DNA of 64,000 nucleotides from Candidatus Puniceispirillum sp. (GCA_016778895.1 JADHOR010000001.1:124001-188000), one strand, 5' to 3'; counted from the first letter of the stretch, positions 1 to 9,498 are shown. Notes: generated from the sequence alone by a model not told the origin. Made by a program: numbers and translations.

Positions 1-477
1 CCCTATCGCGGGGTTCTGTATGTTGGGTTGATGCTTACCGATGACGGCCCGCAGGTCATCGAATTTAACTGCCGCTTTGGCGATCCCGAGGCGCAGGTAA
101 TCCTGCCACGGCTAAAAACTGACATCGTCAGTGCGATGCTTGCGACAACAACCGCCAGCCTGCATCATTTTGATATGCGTTGGGATGCGCGTGCAGCAGT
201 CACTGTGGTAATGGCTAATAAGGGCTATCCAGGTAGCTATGAAAAAGGCAGTGTGATCATGGACGTAGACGCGGCTGAAACGGTTGCCGATTGCCACGTC
301 TTTCATGCCGGAACCGCGCTTGCGGATAATGGTGATCTGATTGCTGTTGGCGGGCGGGTGCTTGCTGTTACCGCGCTTGGTGATGATGCGGCATCGGCAC
401 GCCGCCATGCCTATGAGGCGGTCGCAAAGATCGATTGGCAAAACGGCTTTTACCGAAACGACATTGCCAAAATCTAG
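1..477 (+). CDS. purD: Phosphoribosylamine-glycine ligase, C-terminal part
   Basis: PurD joins phosphoribosylamine to glycine with ATP in purine synthesis. The reading frame is open from base 1, so the gene is cut by the window edge and only the last 158 residues are visible. They contain the ATP-grasp metal-binding segment EFNCRFGDPEAQ followed by the C-terminal GARS-C domain. The stop TAG (475-477) overlaps the stop of the convergent tadA gene. No oddities are seen in the visible part. Confidence 0.93.
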   Translation, partial: PYRGVLYVGLMLTDDGPQVIEFNCRFGDPEAQVILPRLKTDIVSAMLATTTASLHHFDMRWDARAAVTVVMANKGYPGSYEKGSVIMDVDAAETVADCHVFHAGTALADNGDLIAVGGRVLAVTALGDDAASARRHAYEAVAKIDWQNGFYRNDIAKI

Positions 478-923
478 CGGCGCACCGTAAAAAACGCCTT
501 TAGCATTTTACGCGCCTTAGCCGCACCAATACCGCCATAAATCTCTGGTCGGTGATGACAGGAAGCACTATTGAAAAACCGCACGCCGGATTCAACCGCC
601 CCGGCCTTTTCATCATGCGCGGCAAAATAGACCCGCCGCAGCCTTGCTTGTGCAATCGCTCCAGCACACATCGTGCAAGGCTCCAACGAAACCCAAAGAT
701 CATAACCATCAAGCCGCGCACGTCCGGTTGCTGCCATTGCGGCTTCAATTGCCAAAATTTCGGCATGATGAAGTGCATTGCCATCACGGATCATTCGGTT
801 TTCAGCAAGCGCGACAAGCACTCCATCAGCATCGGTAATTGCCGCTGCAACCGGCACTTCACCCACAGCAGCAGCAGCAGCAGCAGCAGCCAAAACCTGA
901 TCCATATAGCCTTTCATTTTCAT
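474..923 (-). CDS. tadA: tRNA-specific adenosine deaminase TadA
   Basis: TadA converts adenosine 34 of tRNA-Arg(ACG) to inosine. The cytidine-deaminase zinc site is present as HAE and PCTMCAGAI, followed by the usual RVYFAAHDEKAGA segment. The start at 923 was chosen because AAGGAAA lies just upstream; an in-frame ATG at 959 would add 12 residues. The N-terminal helix carries eight consecutive alanines encoded by a pure GCT repeat, which is unusual. The gene converges on purD and shares the CTAG tetranucleotide holding both stop codons. Length (149 aa) is typical. Confidence 0.93.
   Translation of the reverse strand: MKMKGYMDQVLAAAAAAAAVGEVPVAAAITDADGVLVALAENRMIRDGNALHHAEILAIEAAMAATGRARLDGYDLWVSLEPCTMCAGAIAQARLRRVYFAAHDEKAGAVESGVRFFNSASCHHRPEIYGGIGAAKARKMLKAFFTVRR
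866..889. repeat. (CAG)8 trinucleotide microsatellite inside tadA
   Basis: Eight perfect CAG units on the + strand read as GCT (alanine) codons in tadA. Slippage would add or remove alanines in the N-terminal helix without a frameshift. Such a pure repeat is not seen elsewhere in the window. Confidence 0.9.
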
Positions 924-1070
924 GCTTTCCTTGTTGGCATAGATGGCAGGCTTTACCAAGCAAAAATACTGCTCATACCCGGCCCAATCAATCGAGTGAC
1001 GCTTGCCGATTTAGCCCAGCCTGCAGATTGGCATTTGCCAAGCGCCGGATTTCCGGCTACATCCAAGTGC

Positions 1071-1958
1071 ATGACAAATCAAAGTTTTACTCTTGATCAG
1101 TTGGCCGAGTCCGAGCGCATTGCCAAACGCATTGCCCGGGCAGGCATCTGCTCGCGCCGTGAGGCCGAGGCCCGAATTCTTGATGGGCGCGTTAGCGTAA
1201 ATGGCACGGCGATCACCAGCCCGGCGCTAAATGTCAGCGCCAGTGATAAAATCACGATCGATGGTAAGCCGTTGCCCGCACGCGAGCCGGCTGGGTTGTG
1301 GCGTTACTATAAACCGCGCGGCCTTGTCGTTAGTGACCGCGACGAGGAGAACCGCGAGACGATCTTTGATCATTTACCAAGAAATTTACCGCGTCTGATG
1401 ACGGTTGGACGACTTGATCTGGATTCAGAAGGCTTGTTGCTGATGACTAATGATGGCGACCTCGCTCGCCATTTGGAATTGCCATCAACTGGCTGGAGCC
1501 GGAAATATCGTGTGCGTATTCAAGGCCATGTCAATGAAGACCAGCTTACCGCTCTTGCCAAAGGCGTGACCATTGAGGGGATTCGCTATGGAGAGGTTGT
1601 TGCGCGGTTGGATCGCCAGATGGCCAGCAATGCATGGCTTACTGTTGCCATTCGTGAGGGCAAAAACCGCGAAATTCGCCGCATCATGGAATATCTCGGA
1701 CATAAAGTCAGCCGCCTGATCCGCATTTCTTATGGCCCGTTCCAGCTTGGCGACCTTGAAGATGGCGCAATTGAACAGATTAAACCAAGGGTTCTGGCCG
1801 ACCAGCTTGGCCTTGGCGATGCAGCCCTTGCCGCCAGTGAAAAGCCAAAGCTTTCAATTAATAAACCAGCCCATAAATCAGGCCCAAAAAGAGGCAGATA
1901 TGCGAATCATAGCGGGAAGCCGTCGCGGGGCAGTCCTCACAAAACTGGACGCCATTAA
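1071..1958 (+). CDS. rluB: rRNA pseudouridine synthase, RluB/RsuA family
   Basis: The enzyme isomerises a uridine in ribosomal RNA. An S4 RNA-binding domain (AKRIARAGICSRREAEARI) is followed by the RsuA-type catalytic domain with the active-site motif GRLDLDSEGLLL and the downstream GKNREIRRIMEYLG segment. The C-terminus is a basic tail rich in Lys, Gly, Pro and Arg. The frame is open far upstream, but family similarity begins at the ATG at 1071, so that start was taken. The last 59 bases overlap the start of rsmD. RluB and the related RluE/RsuA cannot be told apart with certainty here. Confidence 0.88.
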   Translation: MTNQSFTLDQLAESERIAKRIARAGICSRREAEARILDGRVSVNGTAITSPALNVSASDKITIDGKPLPAREPAGLWRYYKPRGLVVSDRDEENRETIFDHLPRNLPRLMTVGRLDLDSEGLLLMTNDGDLARHLELPSTGWSRKYRVRIQGHVNEDQLTALAKGVTIEGIRYGEVVARLDRQMASNAWLTVAIREGKNREIRRIMEYLGHKVSRLIRISYGPFQLGDLEDGAIEQIKPRVLADQLGLGDAALAASEKPKLSINKPAHKSGPKRGRYANHSGKPSRGSPHKTGRH

Positions 1959-2469
1959 CACCCGGCCAACAGCAAATCGGGTTCGCGAGTCATTATTTAA
2001 CATTCTACAGTCAGGCCGGTTCAGTGGTTTGCTGGCTGGCAGTCAGGTTATTGATGCTTTTGCAGGCACCGGTGCGCTTGGGCTTGAGGCAATTTCGCGC
2101 GGGGCTGCCTTTGCAAGCTTTATCGAAAACGAGCCTGCCGCGCTTTCTGTTTTGCGCGCCAATATCAACAAATTGCGGTTTCAATCAGCAAGCGCGGTGC
2201 TGGCGGCTGATGCGTTGGGGCTGGTACATTGGCGTGGTGCGCCGGCTAATCTCGTTTTCGCTGATGCGCCTTATAAAACCGGCGGTGGTCAGACGGCGAT
2301 TACCGCGTTGGCAAAAATTGGTGCGCTTGCAAATGACGCGATTGCCATTATCGAAACTGATAAAAAAGAAACCTTGGCGAGCGCAGATCTTGCCAACGGT
2401 CTTCGCCTTATTGACCAGCGCAGCTACGGTAAAGCCCTCTTGCATTTTCTAGCCTACGAAGTGGTCTAG
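1900..2469 (+). CDS. rsmD: 16S rRNA (guanine(966)-N(2))-methyltransferase RsmD
   Basis: RsmD methylates G966 of 16S rRNA using S-adenosylmethionine. It begins MRIIAGSRRG, has the RPTANRVRESLFNIL segment and the SAM-binding FAGTGALGLEA (about residues 54-64). The catalytic motif, normally DPPY/F, reads DAPY at residues 122-125. The start overlaps the end of the pseudouridine synthase gene by 59 bases, so the two rRNA modification genes are probably co-transcribed. The stop shares CTAG with the convergent mutL stop. Length (189 aa) is normal. Confidence 0.9.
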   Translation: MRIIAGSRRGAVLTKLDAINTRPTANRVRESLFNILQSGRFSGLLAGSQVIDAFAGTGALGLEAISRGAAFASFIENEPAALSVLRANINKLRFQSASAVLAADALGLVHWRGAPANLVFADAPYKTGGGQTAITALAKIGALANDAIAIIETDKKETLASADLANGLRLIDQRSYGKALLHFLAYEVV

Positions 2470-4355
2470 CTGCGCCCGAACAGCCGTTCAATATCGGCCA
2501 GCGATAACTTCACCCATGTCGGCCGCCCATGATTGCATTGCCCTGATCGCGGCGTTATCTCCATGTCACGCAGCAACGCGTTCATCTCGCTGGCATTCAG
2601 CTGCCGGCCCGCGCGAACCGATCCATGACACGAGACAGTTGCCAAAACATGATTGATCCGGTCTTCAAGGCTGGTACTGCTTCCCAATTCAAACAGCTCT
2701 TCGGCAATGTCAGAGATCAGTGCCTTGACATCCGGCGTGCCAAGCAATGCTGGAACCGCCCGCACGACTACCGCACCAGCGCCAAAACCTTCAACCACCA
2801 GCCCCATATCCTCGAGAAGTTCCGCCTCCGCTACCACCGCCGCCGCCTGATCATCGGCAAGCGTAACAACTTCTGGCAATAGAAGGTTCTGCGATGGGAC
2901 GGCGCGCGCCGCCAGCGCCGCCTTCATCCGTTCCATCACCAGCCGCTCATGTGCAGCATGCTGGTCTATAATGGTCAAGCCGTCTTCGGTTTCGGCAACA
3001 ATATAGGTTTTATGAAGTTGCGCCTTGGCCGCCCCAAGTAAATGCCGGCGCTGGGCTTGTTCGGCTGTATCATCCTGATGCGCCTCAACGCGCGCCTGCG
3101 GCACCGCGTCATCACCCAGTAATGCCGCACTCGTCTCCAAACCCGAAGACCGGCTATGGGGATGTTCACCTCCACCTGGTTGATCAGGCCGGTAATAGTC
3201 ATGGGCAGAGGCTAGTTTCTGGCGTGACGGCGGCGCCAAATAGGGGCGTTGCAGCCCGCTGGCAACATTGTGGCTGACAGCTTCATGCAGCAGATTGCCT
3301 GGATCGATCGAAAATTTGCCTATCGCGGCCGCACCGCCAGCACTGGTCGCGTGAATACTGCCTTCGCGCAAACGCGCCATCAACCCACCAACCAAGAGGC
3401 TTCGCACTGCCGTTGCATCTTTAAACCTCACCTCCGCCTTTGCTGGATGCACATTCACATCAACATAGGCCGAAGGCATATCTAAAAACAGCACCGCCAT
3501 CGGGTGTCTGCCGCGCGGCAACGTATCGCCATAACCGGCCCGAACTGCGCCCAAAAGGCTTCGGTCATGGATCGGGCGTCCATTCACAAACAGATAAATA
3601 TTGGCCGGCGTTGGACGGTTCATGGTTGGTAAACCAACAAGGCCGGTCAAATGCACCTCATCTCGCGCCGCATCCAGCGCAATGGCCTCGGCGGCAAAAC
3701 CCTGCCCCATAATCGTCCCGATGCGCGTTTGCACACCCCCATGCCCGGGAAGACAGGCCGGCAAATCTAGTAACGACCGGTCATCTGCGTTCAGATGAAA
3801 GCCAACCTCGGGCCAGGCCATCGCCAGCCGTTTGATTATATCAACACATTGCCCTTGCTCGGTACGCTCGGTCTTCAGAAATTTCAGGCGCGCCGGGACC
3901 GCCTTAAATAACTGGGTGACCGAAATCATCGAGCCTTTTGCCAACGCTGCCGGATCAGGGCCGCTGCGACGCCCAGCATCAAGGACCAGCCGCCAGGCAT
4001 GGCCGAAATCAGCGGTAATCGACGTCAGCGCGAGACGCGAAACAGCGCCAATCGACGGTAGCGCCTCGCCGCGGAACCCAAGTGAATTGATCTGATCAAG
4101 TGTATCGTGCGGCAGCTTGGAGGTTGCATGACGCTCAACAGCAAGCACCATGTCATCGGGACTCATGCCGCAGCCATCATCGGTTACGGTAATCTCGTCA
4201 ATGCCGCCACGCCGCAAAGTTATGCTGATTCGGCGTGCCCCTGCATCCAGCGCATTTTCAACAAGTTCTTTTAGCGCACTGGCGGGCCGTTCAACAACTT
4301 CACCAGCCGCAATCTGGTTAATCAGTCGGTCTGGAAGCTGGCGAATAACGGCCAT
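2466..4355 (-). CDS. mutL: DNA mismatch repair protein MutL
   Basis: MutL couples mismatch recognition by MutS to strand incision. The N-terminal GHKL ATPase domain is clear (NQIAAGEVVERPASALKELV, then DDGCGM and GFRGEALPSIG). The C-terminal domain carries the nicking-endonuclease signature DQHAAHERLVME at about residue 463, SCHGSVRA, CNHGRP and a final FGR. These indicate an endonuclease-competent MutL, as expected for bacteria without MutH. It is the last gene of the ribF-ileS-lspA-DUF3035-mutL operon, 9 bases after the lipoprotein gene, and converges on rsmD. Confidence 0.97.
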   Translation of the reverse strand: MAVIRQLPDRLINQIAAGEVVERPASALKELVENALDAGARRISITLRRGGIDEITVTDDGCGMSPDDMVLAVERHATSKLPHDTLDQINSLGFRGEALPSIGAVSRLALTSITADFGHAWRLVLDAGRRSGPDPAALAKGSMISVTQLFKAVPARLKFLKTERTEQGQCVDIIKRLAMAWPEVGFHLNADDRSLLDLPACLPGHGGVQTRIGTIMGQGFAAEAIALDAARDEVHLTGLVGLPTMNRPTPANIYLFVNGRPIHDRSLLGAVRAGYGDTLPRGRHPMAVLFLDMPSAYVDVNVHPAKAEVRFKDATAVRSLLVGGLMARLREGSIHATSAGGAAAIGKFSIDPGNLLHEAVSHNVASGLQRPYLAPPSRQKLASAHDYYRPDQPGGGEHPHSRSSGLETSAALLGDDAVPQARVEAHQDDTAEQAQRRHLLGAAKAQLHKTYIVAETEDGLTIIDQHAAHERLVMERMKAALAARAVPSQNLLLPEVVTLADDQAAAVVAEAELLEDMGLVVEGFGAGAVVVRAVPALLGTPDVKALISDIAEELFELGSSTSLEDRINHVLATVSCHGSVRAGRQLNASEMNALLRDMEITPRSGQCNHGRPTWVKLSLADIERLFGRS

Positions 4356-4364
4356 AATTGCGGT

Positions 4365-4883
4365 CTAATTTATCGTAAGTGGCTGATTACTAGCAGGGTC
4401 AATGGCTTTACTGCCACCTTCGGTTGGCGCTTTTCCTTCGAGACGCGCTTTGCGAAGCCGCATGTCTTCTTCCATTTTATCAAGCACCGGCCCAACATCC
4501 GGCAGGCCACCAAACAGGACTTGCAATGGCAACCTGCTCTCAAGCTTAATCCCGTAGGTCTCTTCATCAACCTTGCTGCGGATATCTTCAGGAACGCCAG
4601 AAAAATCAAACAGGCCGGCAAATCCAGATCCATCCGCCGTTGCCGAACCAATCAAGTTAGCTGTTCTGGACTTTGCGTCACTGCCACTGGTTTGTGCCTG
4701 TTTCAGGACATCTTCAGGGCTATCGGAAAACCCGGGGGGAAGGGACAGCGGCGCCCGCACCACAACCTGAAACTCATCCGGCGTCGATTTTTCATCACCA
4801 ATGGCGCGGCGGAAATCAGAACAGGCAGTCAGCCCGGTCAACAGCAAGACTATCATGCTGATCTTCATAAATTGTCTGGTCAT
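4365..4883 (-). CDS. DUF3035 family lipoprotein
   Basis: The protein starts with a short signal peptide ending in the lipobox LTAC, so the mature N-terminal cysteine should be lipid-modified. The body contains the DUF3035 hallmark PDEFQVVVRAPLSLPP and a low-complexity acidic middle part. Its function is unknown; the family is widespread in Alphaproteobacteria. Its ATG overlaps the TGA of lspA by 4 bases (ATGA), so translation is probably coupled to that of the lipoprotein signal peptidase that would process it. Confidence 0.8.
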   Translation of the reverse strand: MTRQFMKISMIVLLLTGLTACSDFRRAIGDEKSTPDEFQVVVRAPLSLPPGFSDSPEDVLKQAQTSGSDAKSRTANLIGSATADGSGFAGLFDFSGVPEDIRSKVDEETYGIKLESRLPLQVLFGGLPDVGPVLDKMEEDMRLRKARLEGKAPTEGGSKAIDPASNQPLTIN

Positions 4884-5380
4884 GTCTCGTTTGTCTCCTG
4901 TCCAAACAAAATGCTATAGGCCCAAAGCCCCGCGCCAATAGTAATCGCCGCATCTGCGACATTAAATGCTGGCCAATGCCACGCGCCGATATGCAGATCT
5001 ATAAAATCAACAACCCGTCCAAAACGCAACCGGTCAATTGCATTTCCGATTGCACCGCCCGCAATCGCTGCACCAGCAAACCACTGCATCCGGTCAAGTT
5101 TAGGCAGCATCCAGACAAGCCAACCACTGACCAGAAACGCCAATATAGTCAGGCCAATCCGAACAGTCATCCCGCCATCGGCAAGCAATCCAAAACTCAT
5201 CCCGCTATTCCAAACTGGAACAATATTTAACAGAAAGCCAATTTCGATAAAACGCGGCGGATTAAACACCAGATCCAGCATAATTTCTTTACTGACCTGA
5301 TCGGCAAACAGCACGGCGGAAAATACCGGCAAAAATACACTTAACCCCTGCCATTTCTGTAACGGGGATAAACCGCTCAT
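4880..5380 (-). CDS. lspA: Lipoprotein signal peptidase (signal peptidase II)
   Basis: LspA cleaves signal peptides of prolipoproteins in the inner membrane. Four hydrophobic segments are visible, and the two catalytic aspartates lie in GNAIDR (D116) and FNVADAAI (D143). The NSGMSFG segment is also typical. It overlaps ileS upstream and the DUF3035 lipoprotein gene downstream by 4 bases each. The order ileS-lspA is conserved in many proteobacteria. Length (166 aa) is as expected. Confidence 0.96.
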   Translation of the reverse strand: MSGLSPLQKWQGLSVFLPVFSAVLFADQVSKEIMLDLVFNPPRFIEIGFLLNIVPVWNSGMSFGLLADGGMTVRIGLTILAFLVSGWLVWMLPKLDRMQWFAGAAIAGGAIGNAIDRLRFGRVVDFIDLHIGAWHWPAFNVADAAITIGAGLWAYSILFGQETNET

Positions 5381-8172
5381 GAGCCTGCCGAAATCGCATC
5401 ATGGCAGCGTCTGCAAATATCACGCTCGGCAGTCACTTCTGGGGTAATTTTCCAGCAGCGGGCGCATTTCTCACCATCAGCCACTGCGACAACGACCGCC
5501 ACATCGACCACCGCCTCAAGCCGGAAAGCATCAGCTGGCGCTGGCGCGTCACTGAGGCTGGCAGCTGAGGTAATAAACAAGCTGGCGGCATCCTGTTCGG
5601 CAAATTGAGACAACATCTCAGGCGGCATATATACCGTCGGCGTTGCCTGTAATGAGGCACCAATCTTACTGTCATTACGGGCAGCCTCAAGGGCACTCAT
5701 CACCACCTGACGCACTTTGCGGATCTGTGACCATTTTTCGGCAACTGCCGCATTATGCCAATGAGCCGGCACCGGATCATAGCTTCGTAGATGCACCGAA
5801 TTATTGATGTCAGCATGGCGTGATTGCCACGCTTCTTCGGCTGTAAAGCATAAAATTGGCGCAAGCCATGCGGTCAGCCGGTTAAAGATTTCATCCATCA
5901 CCGTCCGGCAGGCACGACGCGCAATATCATCCGGGCGATCACAATAGAGTGTATCTTTACGAATCTCGAAATAGAACGCTGATAGATCAGTATTACAAAA
6001 CTGATGAAGCTCGGAAAAAATACCATGGAAATCATAGGTTTCCGTCATTTTCCGAATGGCCATATCAATCGAAGCTAAACGGTGAAGAACCCATTTTTCC
6101 AGTTCGGGCATATCCGCATAGGCGGTTTTTTCGGCGGCATCAAACCCATCAAGCGCGCCAAGCAGATACCGAAGAGTGTTGCGGAACCGCCGGTAATTAT
6201 CGGTTGTACGCTTGATGATTTCCGGCCCAATCCGAAGATCATTATAATAGTCTGAGCTTACCACCCACAGGCGCAGAATATCGGCACCGTTCTGTTCCAT
6301 TACCTTTTGCGGCGTCACAACATTGCCAAGTGATTTCGACATTTTACGGCCCTGTTCATCCAGCACAAATCCATGTGTCAGAACGGCTTTATAAGGGGCT
6401 CTTGCGCGTGTTGCACATGATTGCAGCAATGATGAATGAAACCAGCCGCGATGCTGATCCGAGCCTTCAAGATACATATCTGCCGGGCTATCAAGGTCAT
6501 CACGGTCTTCAAGTACGAAGGAATGTGTTGATCCAGAATCAAACCAGACATCCAGAATATCGGTGATTTTTTCATAATCATCCGCATTGTAGGCATCCCC
6601 AAGGAAAAGCGCATTTTCAGACGCAAACCAGCAATCCGCACCTTCAACCTTCATCGCTGCGACAATCCGGGCATGAACCGCCGGATCGCGTAACGGCTCA
6701 CCCGTTTCCTTATGCACAAAAATGGTCAGTGGCACGCCCCATGCCCGTTGCCGGCTAAGACACCAGTCTGGGCGTTGGGCAATCATCGAGGTCAGGCGCT
6801 TTTGGCCGGCAGCCGGATAGAACTTCGTCTTGGCAAGCTCGGCAAGCGCCGTATCGCGCAGACCGTGCGATTCCATCGAGACAAACCATTGCGCCGTGTT
6901 GCGGTAAATCACCGGCGCTTTTGAGCGCCATGAATGCGGATAAGAATGCACCAGTTTGCCAATCCCGATCACACCTTTATGCGCTGCCATAATCTCGGCA
7001 ATCTTGGCATTGTCGCGCAGCACGTGCATACCACCAAAAACCGGCAAATGTGGCAAAATCACGCCATCTTCACCAACCGTGTCAGGAACCGCGATACCAT
7101 GTTTCAAATGAGCAAGCTCGTAATCCTCGACCCCGTGACCGGGGGCAATATGAACAAAACCAGTGCCCTGTTCGGTTGTCACATGGCTGCCAGCCAATAG
7201 AGGCACCTCATAATCATAGCCATGTCCGGCCATTGGGTGCACAGCGATCGAGCCCGCAATATCACGGCCTTTGATCTGCGCCCTTAGCTTGCTCTGGCTG
7301 GCACCAATTGCCGCCATGACACCAGACGCCAAATCATCGGCAATGACAATGACATCACCGACCGCACATAATGCGCCCTCGTCAGTGCCAAGCACCTCGG
7401 TTACCTGATAGCTGATGTCATCACCATAAGCGACAGCGCGGTTGCCCGGCATCGTCCAAGGTGTTGTTGTCCAGATGATGATGCTGGCCCCATCCAGCGA
7501 CGGGTGCGCCGCCTTGATCACCGGAAAGCGGGCGTAAATGGTAACTGAAGTGTGATCTTCATATTCGATTTCCGCCTCGGCCAGTGCGGTCTTCTCAACC
7601 GGTGACCACATCACCGGCTTGGCCCCGCGGTAAAGGCTACCATCCATCAGAATCCGGCCCAGCTCCTCGGCGATTTTAGCTTCGGCGGCATAGGCCATTG
7701 TGGTGTAGGGGTTTTGCCAGTCGCCCAACACCCCAAGGCGCTGAAACTCCTCGGATTGCACACCCAGCCAATACGCCGCAAAATCGCGGCATTCCTGACG
7801 AAATTCGGCAACCGGAATGGCGTCTTTATCTTTGCCTTTTTTACGATACTGCTCTTCGATTTTCCATTCGATCGGCAACCCATGACAATCCCAGCCCGGA
7901 ACATAATTTGCATTTTTCCCGAGCATTGATTGCGACCGGTTGACCACATCCTTCAAAATCTTATTCAGAGCATGGCCAATATGAAGCTGGCCGTTGGCAT
8001 AGGGCGGGCCGTCATGCAGGGTAAAGCTTGGTGCGTCTTTACGGGCATCGCGCAGCTTTTGATAGATATCAATATCACGCCAGTTTTGCAGAATTTGCGG
8101 CTCTTTTGTGGGCAAGCCACCCCGCATCGGGAAATCTGTTCGCGGCAGGAAAACTGTATCTTTGTAATTCAT
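5377..8172 (-). CDS. ileS: Isoleucine-tRNA ligase
   Basis: IleRS charges tRNA-Ile and edits misactivated valine. The class I signature HIGH is at residues 64-67 (GPPYANGQLHIGHALNK) and the second signature is GRKMSKSLGN. The editing-domain region includes IIWTTTPWTMPGNRA. The C-terminus has a zinc ribbon, CARCW followed by CRRCH. The length (931 aa) matches bacterial IleRS. The gene lies between ribF (54-base gap) and lspA (4-base overlap). Confidence 0.98.
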   Translation of the reverse strand: MNYKDTVFLPRTDFPMRGGLPTKEPQILQNWRDIDIYQKLRDARKDAPSFTLHDGPPYANGQLHIGHALNKILKDVVNRSQSMLGKNANYVPGWDCHGLPIEWKIEEQYRKKGKDKDAIPVAEFRQECRDFAAYWLGVQSEEFQRLGVLGDWQNPYTTMAYAAEAKIAEELGRILMDGSLYRGAKPVMWSPVEKTALAEAEIEYEDHTSVTIYARFPVIKAAHPSLDGASIIIWTTTPWTMPGNRAVAYGDDISYQVTEVLGTDEGALCAVGDVIVIADDLASGVMAAIGASQSKLRAQIKGRDIAGSIAVHPMAGHGYDYEVPLLAGSHVTTEQGTGFVHIAPGHGVEDYELAHLKHGIAVPDTVGEDGVILPHLPVFGGMHVLRDNAKIAEIMAAHKGVIGIGKLVHSYPHSWRSKAPVIYRNTAQWFVSMESHGLRDTALAELAKTKFYPAAGQKRLTSMIAQRPDWCLSRQRAWGVPLTIFVHKETGEPLRDPAVHARIVAAMKVEGADCWFASENALFLGDAYNADDYEKITDILDVWFDSGSTHSFVLEDRDDLDSPADMYLEGSDQHRGWFHSSLLQSCATRARAPYKAVLTHGFVLDEQGRKMSKSLGNVVTPQKVMEQNGADILRLWVVSSDYYNDLRIGPEIIKRTTDNYRRFRNTLRYLLGALDGFDAAEKTAYADMPELEKWVLHRLASIDMAIRKMTETYDFHGIFSELHQFCNTDLSAFYFEIRKDTLYCDRPDDIARRACRTVMDEIFNRLTAWLAPILCFTAEEAWQSRHADINNSVHLRSYDPVPAHWHNAAVAEKWSQIRKVRQVVMSALEAARNDSKIGASLQATPTVYMPPEMLSQFAEQDAASLFITSAASLSDAPAPADAFRLEAVVDVAVVVAVADGEKCARCWKITPEVTAERDICRRCHDAISAGS

Positions 8173-8226
8173 CTTTGGCTCGATCTATTATCTCGAATGA
8201 GGAGGCTGGTTAGTGAATCTAAAAGG

Positions 8227-9240
8227 TCACATCTGACCAAGGGCAAAAGGTGGCAAAAGCTGGCGCGCGGCTTCGGCATCCAGCGAAATCTGTTGTAGCA
8301 GTTCTTCAATACCAGAAAATTTCTGCTCCGGCCGCAAAAACGCCTTTAACCTGACCAATAAACGCCGGTCATAAAGGTCGATATCATGGTCAAACAGATG
8401 CGCCTCGCAGAGAACGCCACGGTTCTGCACTGTAGGCCTTACGCCGATATTGGCAACACCGTTGCCGATTTGGCGAACACGACCATCGTCCTCAATCAGG
8501 TCAATCTCGACCGCGTAAACACCAAAGGCCGGATGCTGCAGCGGCCCAAGCGCGATATTTGCTGTCGGGAAACCGAGGGTGCGGCCGCGCTGATCACCCT
8601 TGATCACGGTACCGGTTACCGCCCAGTCACGGCCAAGCATCGCCGCCGCCGCTTCAGGCGCGCCTGCCTGCAGCGCGGCACGAATACGGCTTGAGGAGAT
8701 TACCGCACTGTTCGCATCGACAAGCAACGGGACCGCGGTGGCACTAATGCCAATATTATTGCCAACCTGATTAATCGTCTGAATATCGCCGCCGCGCCCC
8801 TTGCCAAAAGCAAAATCGGTGCCGGCATAAAGTTGGCGCACTCCAAGTCTGGTAAGAATTTCCGAAACAAATTGGCTGGCATCCGTGCTACGCAGCGCAT
8901 TATCAAACCTGATATGGATTACCCTCGCTGGCCCTATCTTGCAGAGAAGGTTGGCAAGCAGCCGATCTTTTTCGCGCCGGTCTGCAAGGTGGAATGGCGC
9001 CTCATCTTGGCGAAAAAACTCGCGCGGATGCGGGTCAAAACTGATCACCGCGGGCAGCAGGCCATCACGTCTGGCCGCGGCACAGGCAGTCGCCACCACC
9101 TTTTGGTGACCGCGATGTACGCCATCAAAATTACCAATCGCCGCCGCCAGACCAGGCCCGGCAAATTCACTGCCTGCCAACGGCTTGTCGCCGACGGCCC
9201 AATCACTCAATTTGACCATATTTATCTGTTGGTTTTTCAT
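8227..9240 (-). CDS. ribF: Bifunctional riboflavin kinase / FMN adenylyltransferase
   Basis: RibF converts riboflavin to FMN and then FAD. The N-terminal nucleotidyltransferase domain has AIGNFDGVHRGHQ near residues 35-47 and the SSSRIRAAL element. The C-terminal kinase domain has GDQRGRTLGFPTANI and the NIGVRPT segment. It is the first gene of the ribF-ileS-lspA-DUF3035-mutL series, an ordering also seen in other proteobacteria. An ATG eight codons in (MVKLSDW) is an alternative start; neither has a strong ribosome-binding site. Confidence 0.95.
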   Translation of the reverse strand: MKNQQINMVKLSDWAVGDKPLAGSEFAGPGLAAAIGNFDGVHRGHQKVVATACAAARRDGLLPAVISFDPHPREFFRQDEAPFHLADRREKDRLLANLLCKIGPARVIHIRFDNALRSTDASQFVSEILTRLGVRQLYAGTDFAFGKGRGGDIQTINQVGNNIGISATAVPLLVDANSAVISSSRIRAALQAGAPEAAAAMLGRDWAVTGTVIKGDQRGRTLGFPTANIALGPLQHPAFGVYAVEIDLIEDDGRVRQIGNGVANIGVRPTVQNRGVLCEAHLFDHDIDLYDRRLLVRLKAFLRPEQKFSGIEELLQQISLDAEAARQLLPPFALGQM

Positions 9241-9498
9241 AGCGCGGCACTATATCGCCGAACGCCCCTCAATATCAATCGTTGATCACGAAATAAGATA
9301 TGCAGCGCTGACCATGGAGAGTTGGCCAGAATAGCACGCTAAAGGCAGCGCGGCTTTTTATGGTTCGGATAACGCGAATAGAATGTTTTTACATAACCAA
9401 GCGTATTTGGTACGGTTAACGCTGATCGCATGAAACCGCCAGCAGATGGCACCAGCCGACAAAATCCGCGCCAATCATGCGCTTTTTTGACATCAACC

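Noticed and set aside
552-1070. Long open frame continuing upstream of the pseudouridine synthase
   Set aside because: It runs antisense through tadA, its protein has biased composition (poly-Ser from the CAG repeat), and family similarity starts only at 1071.
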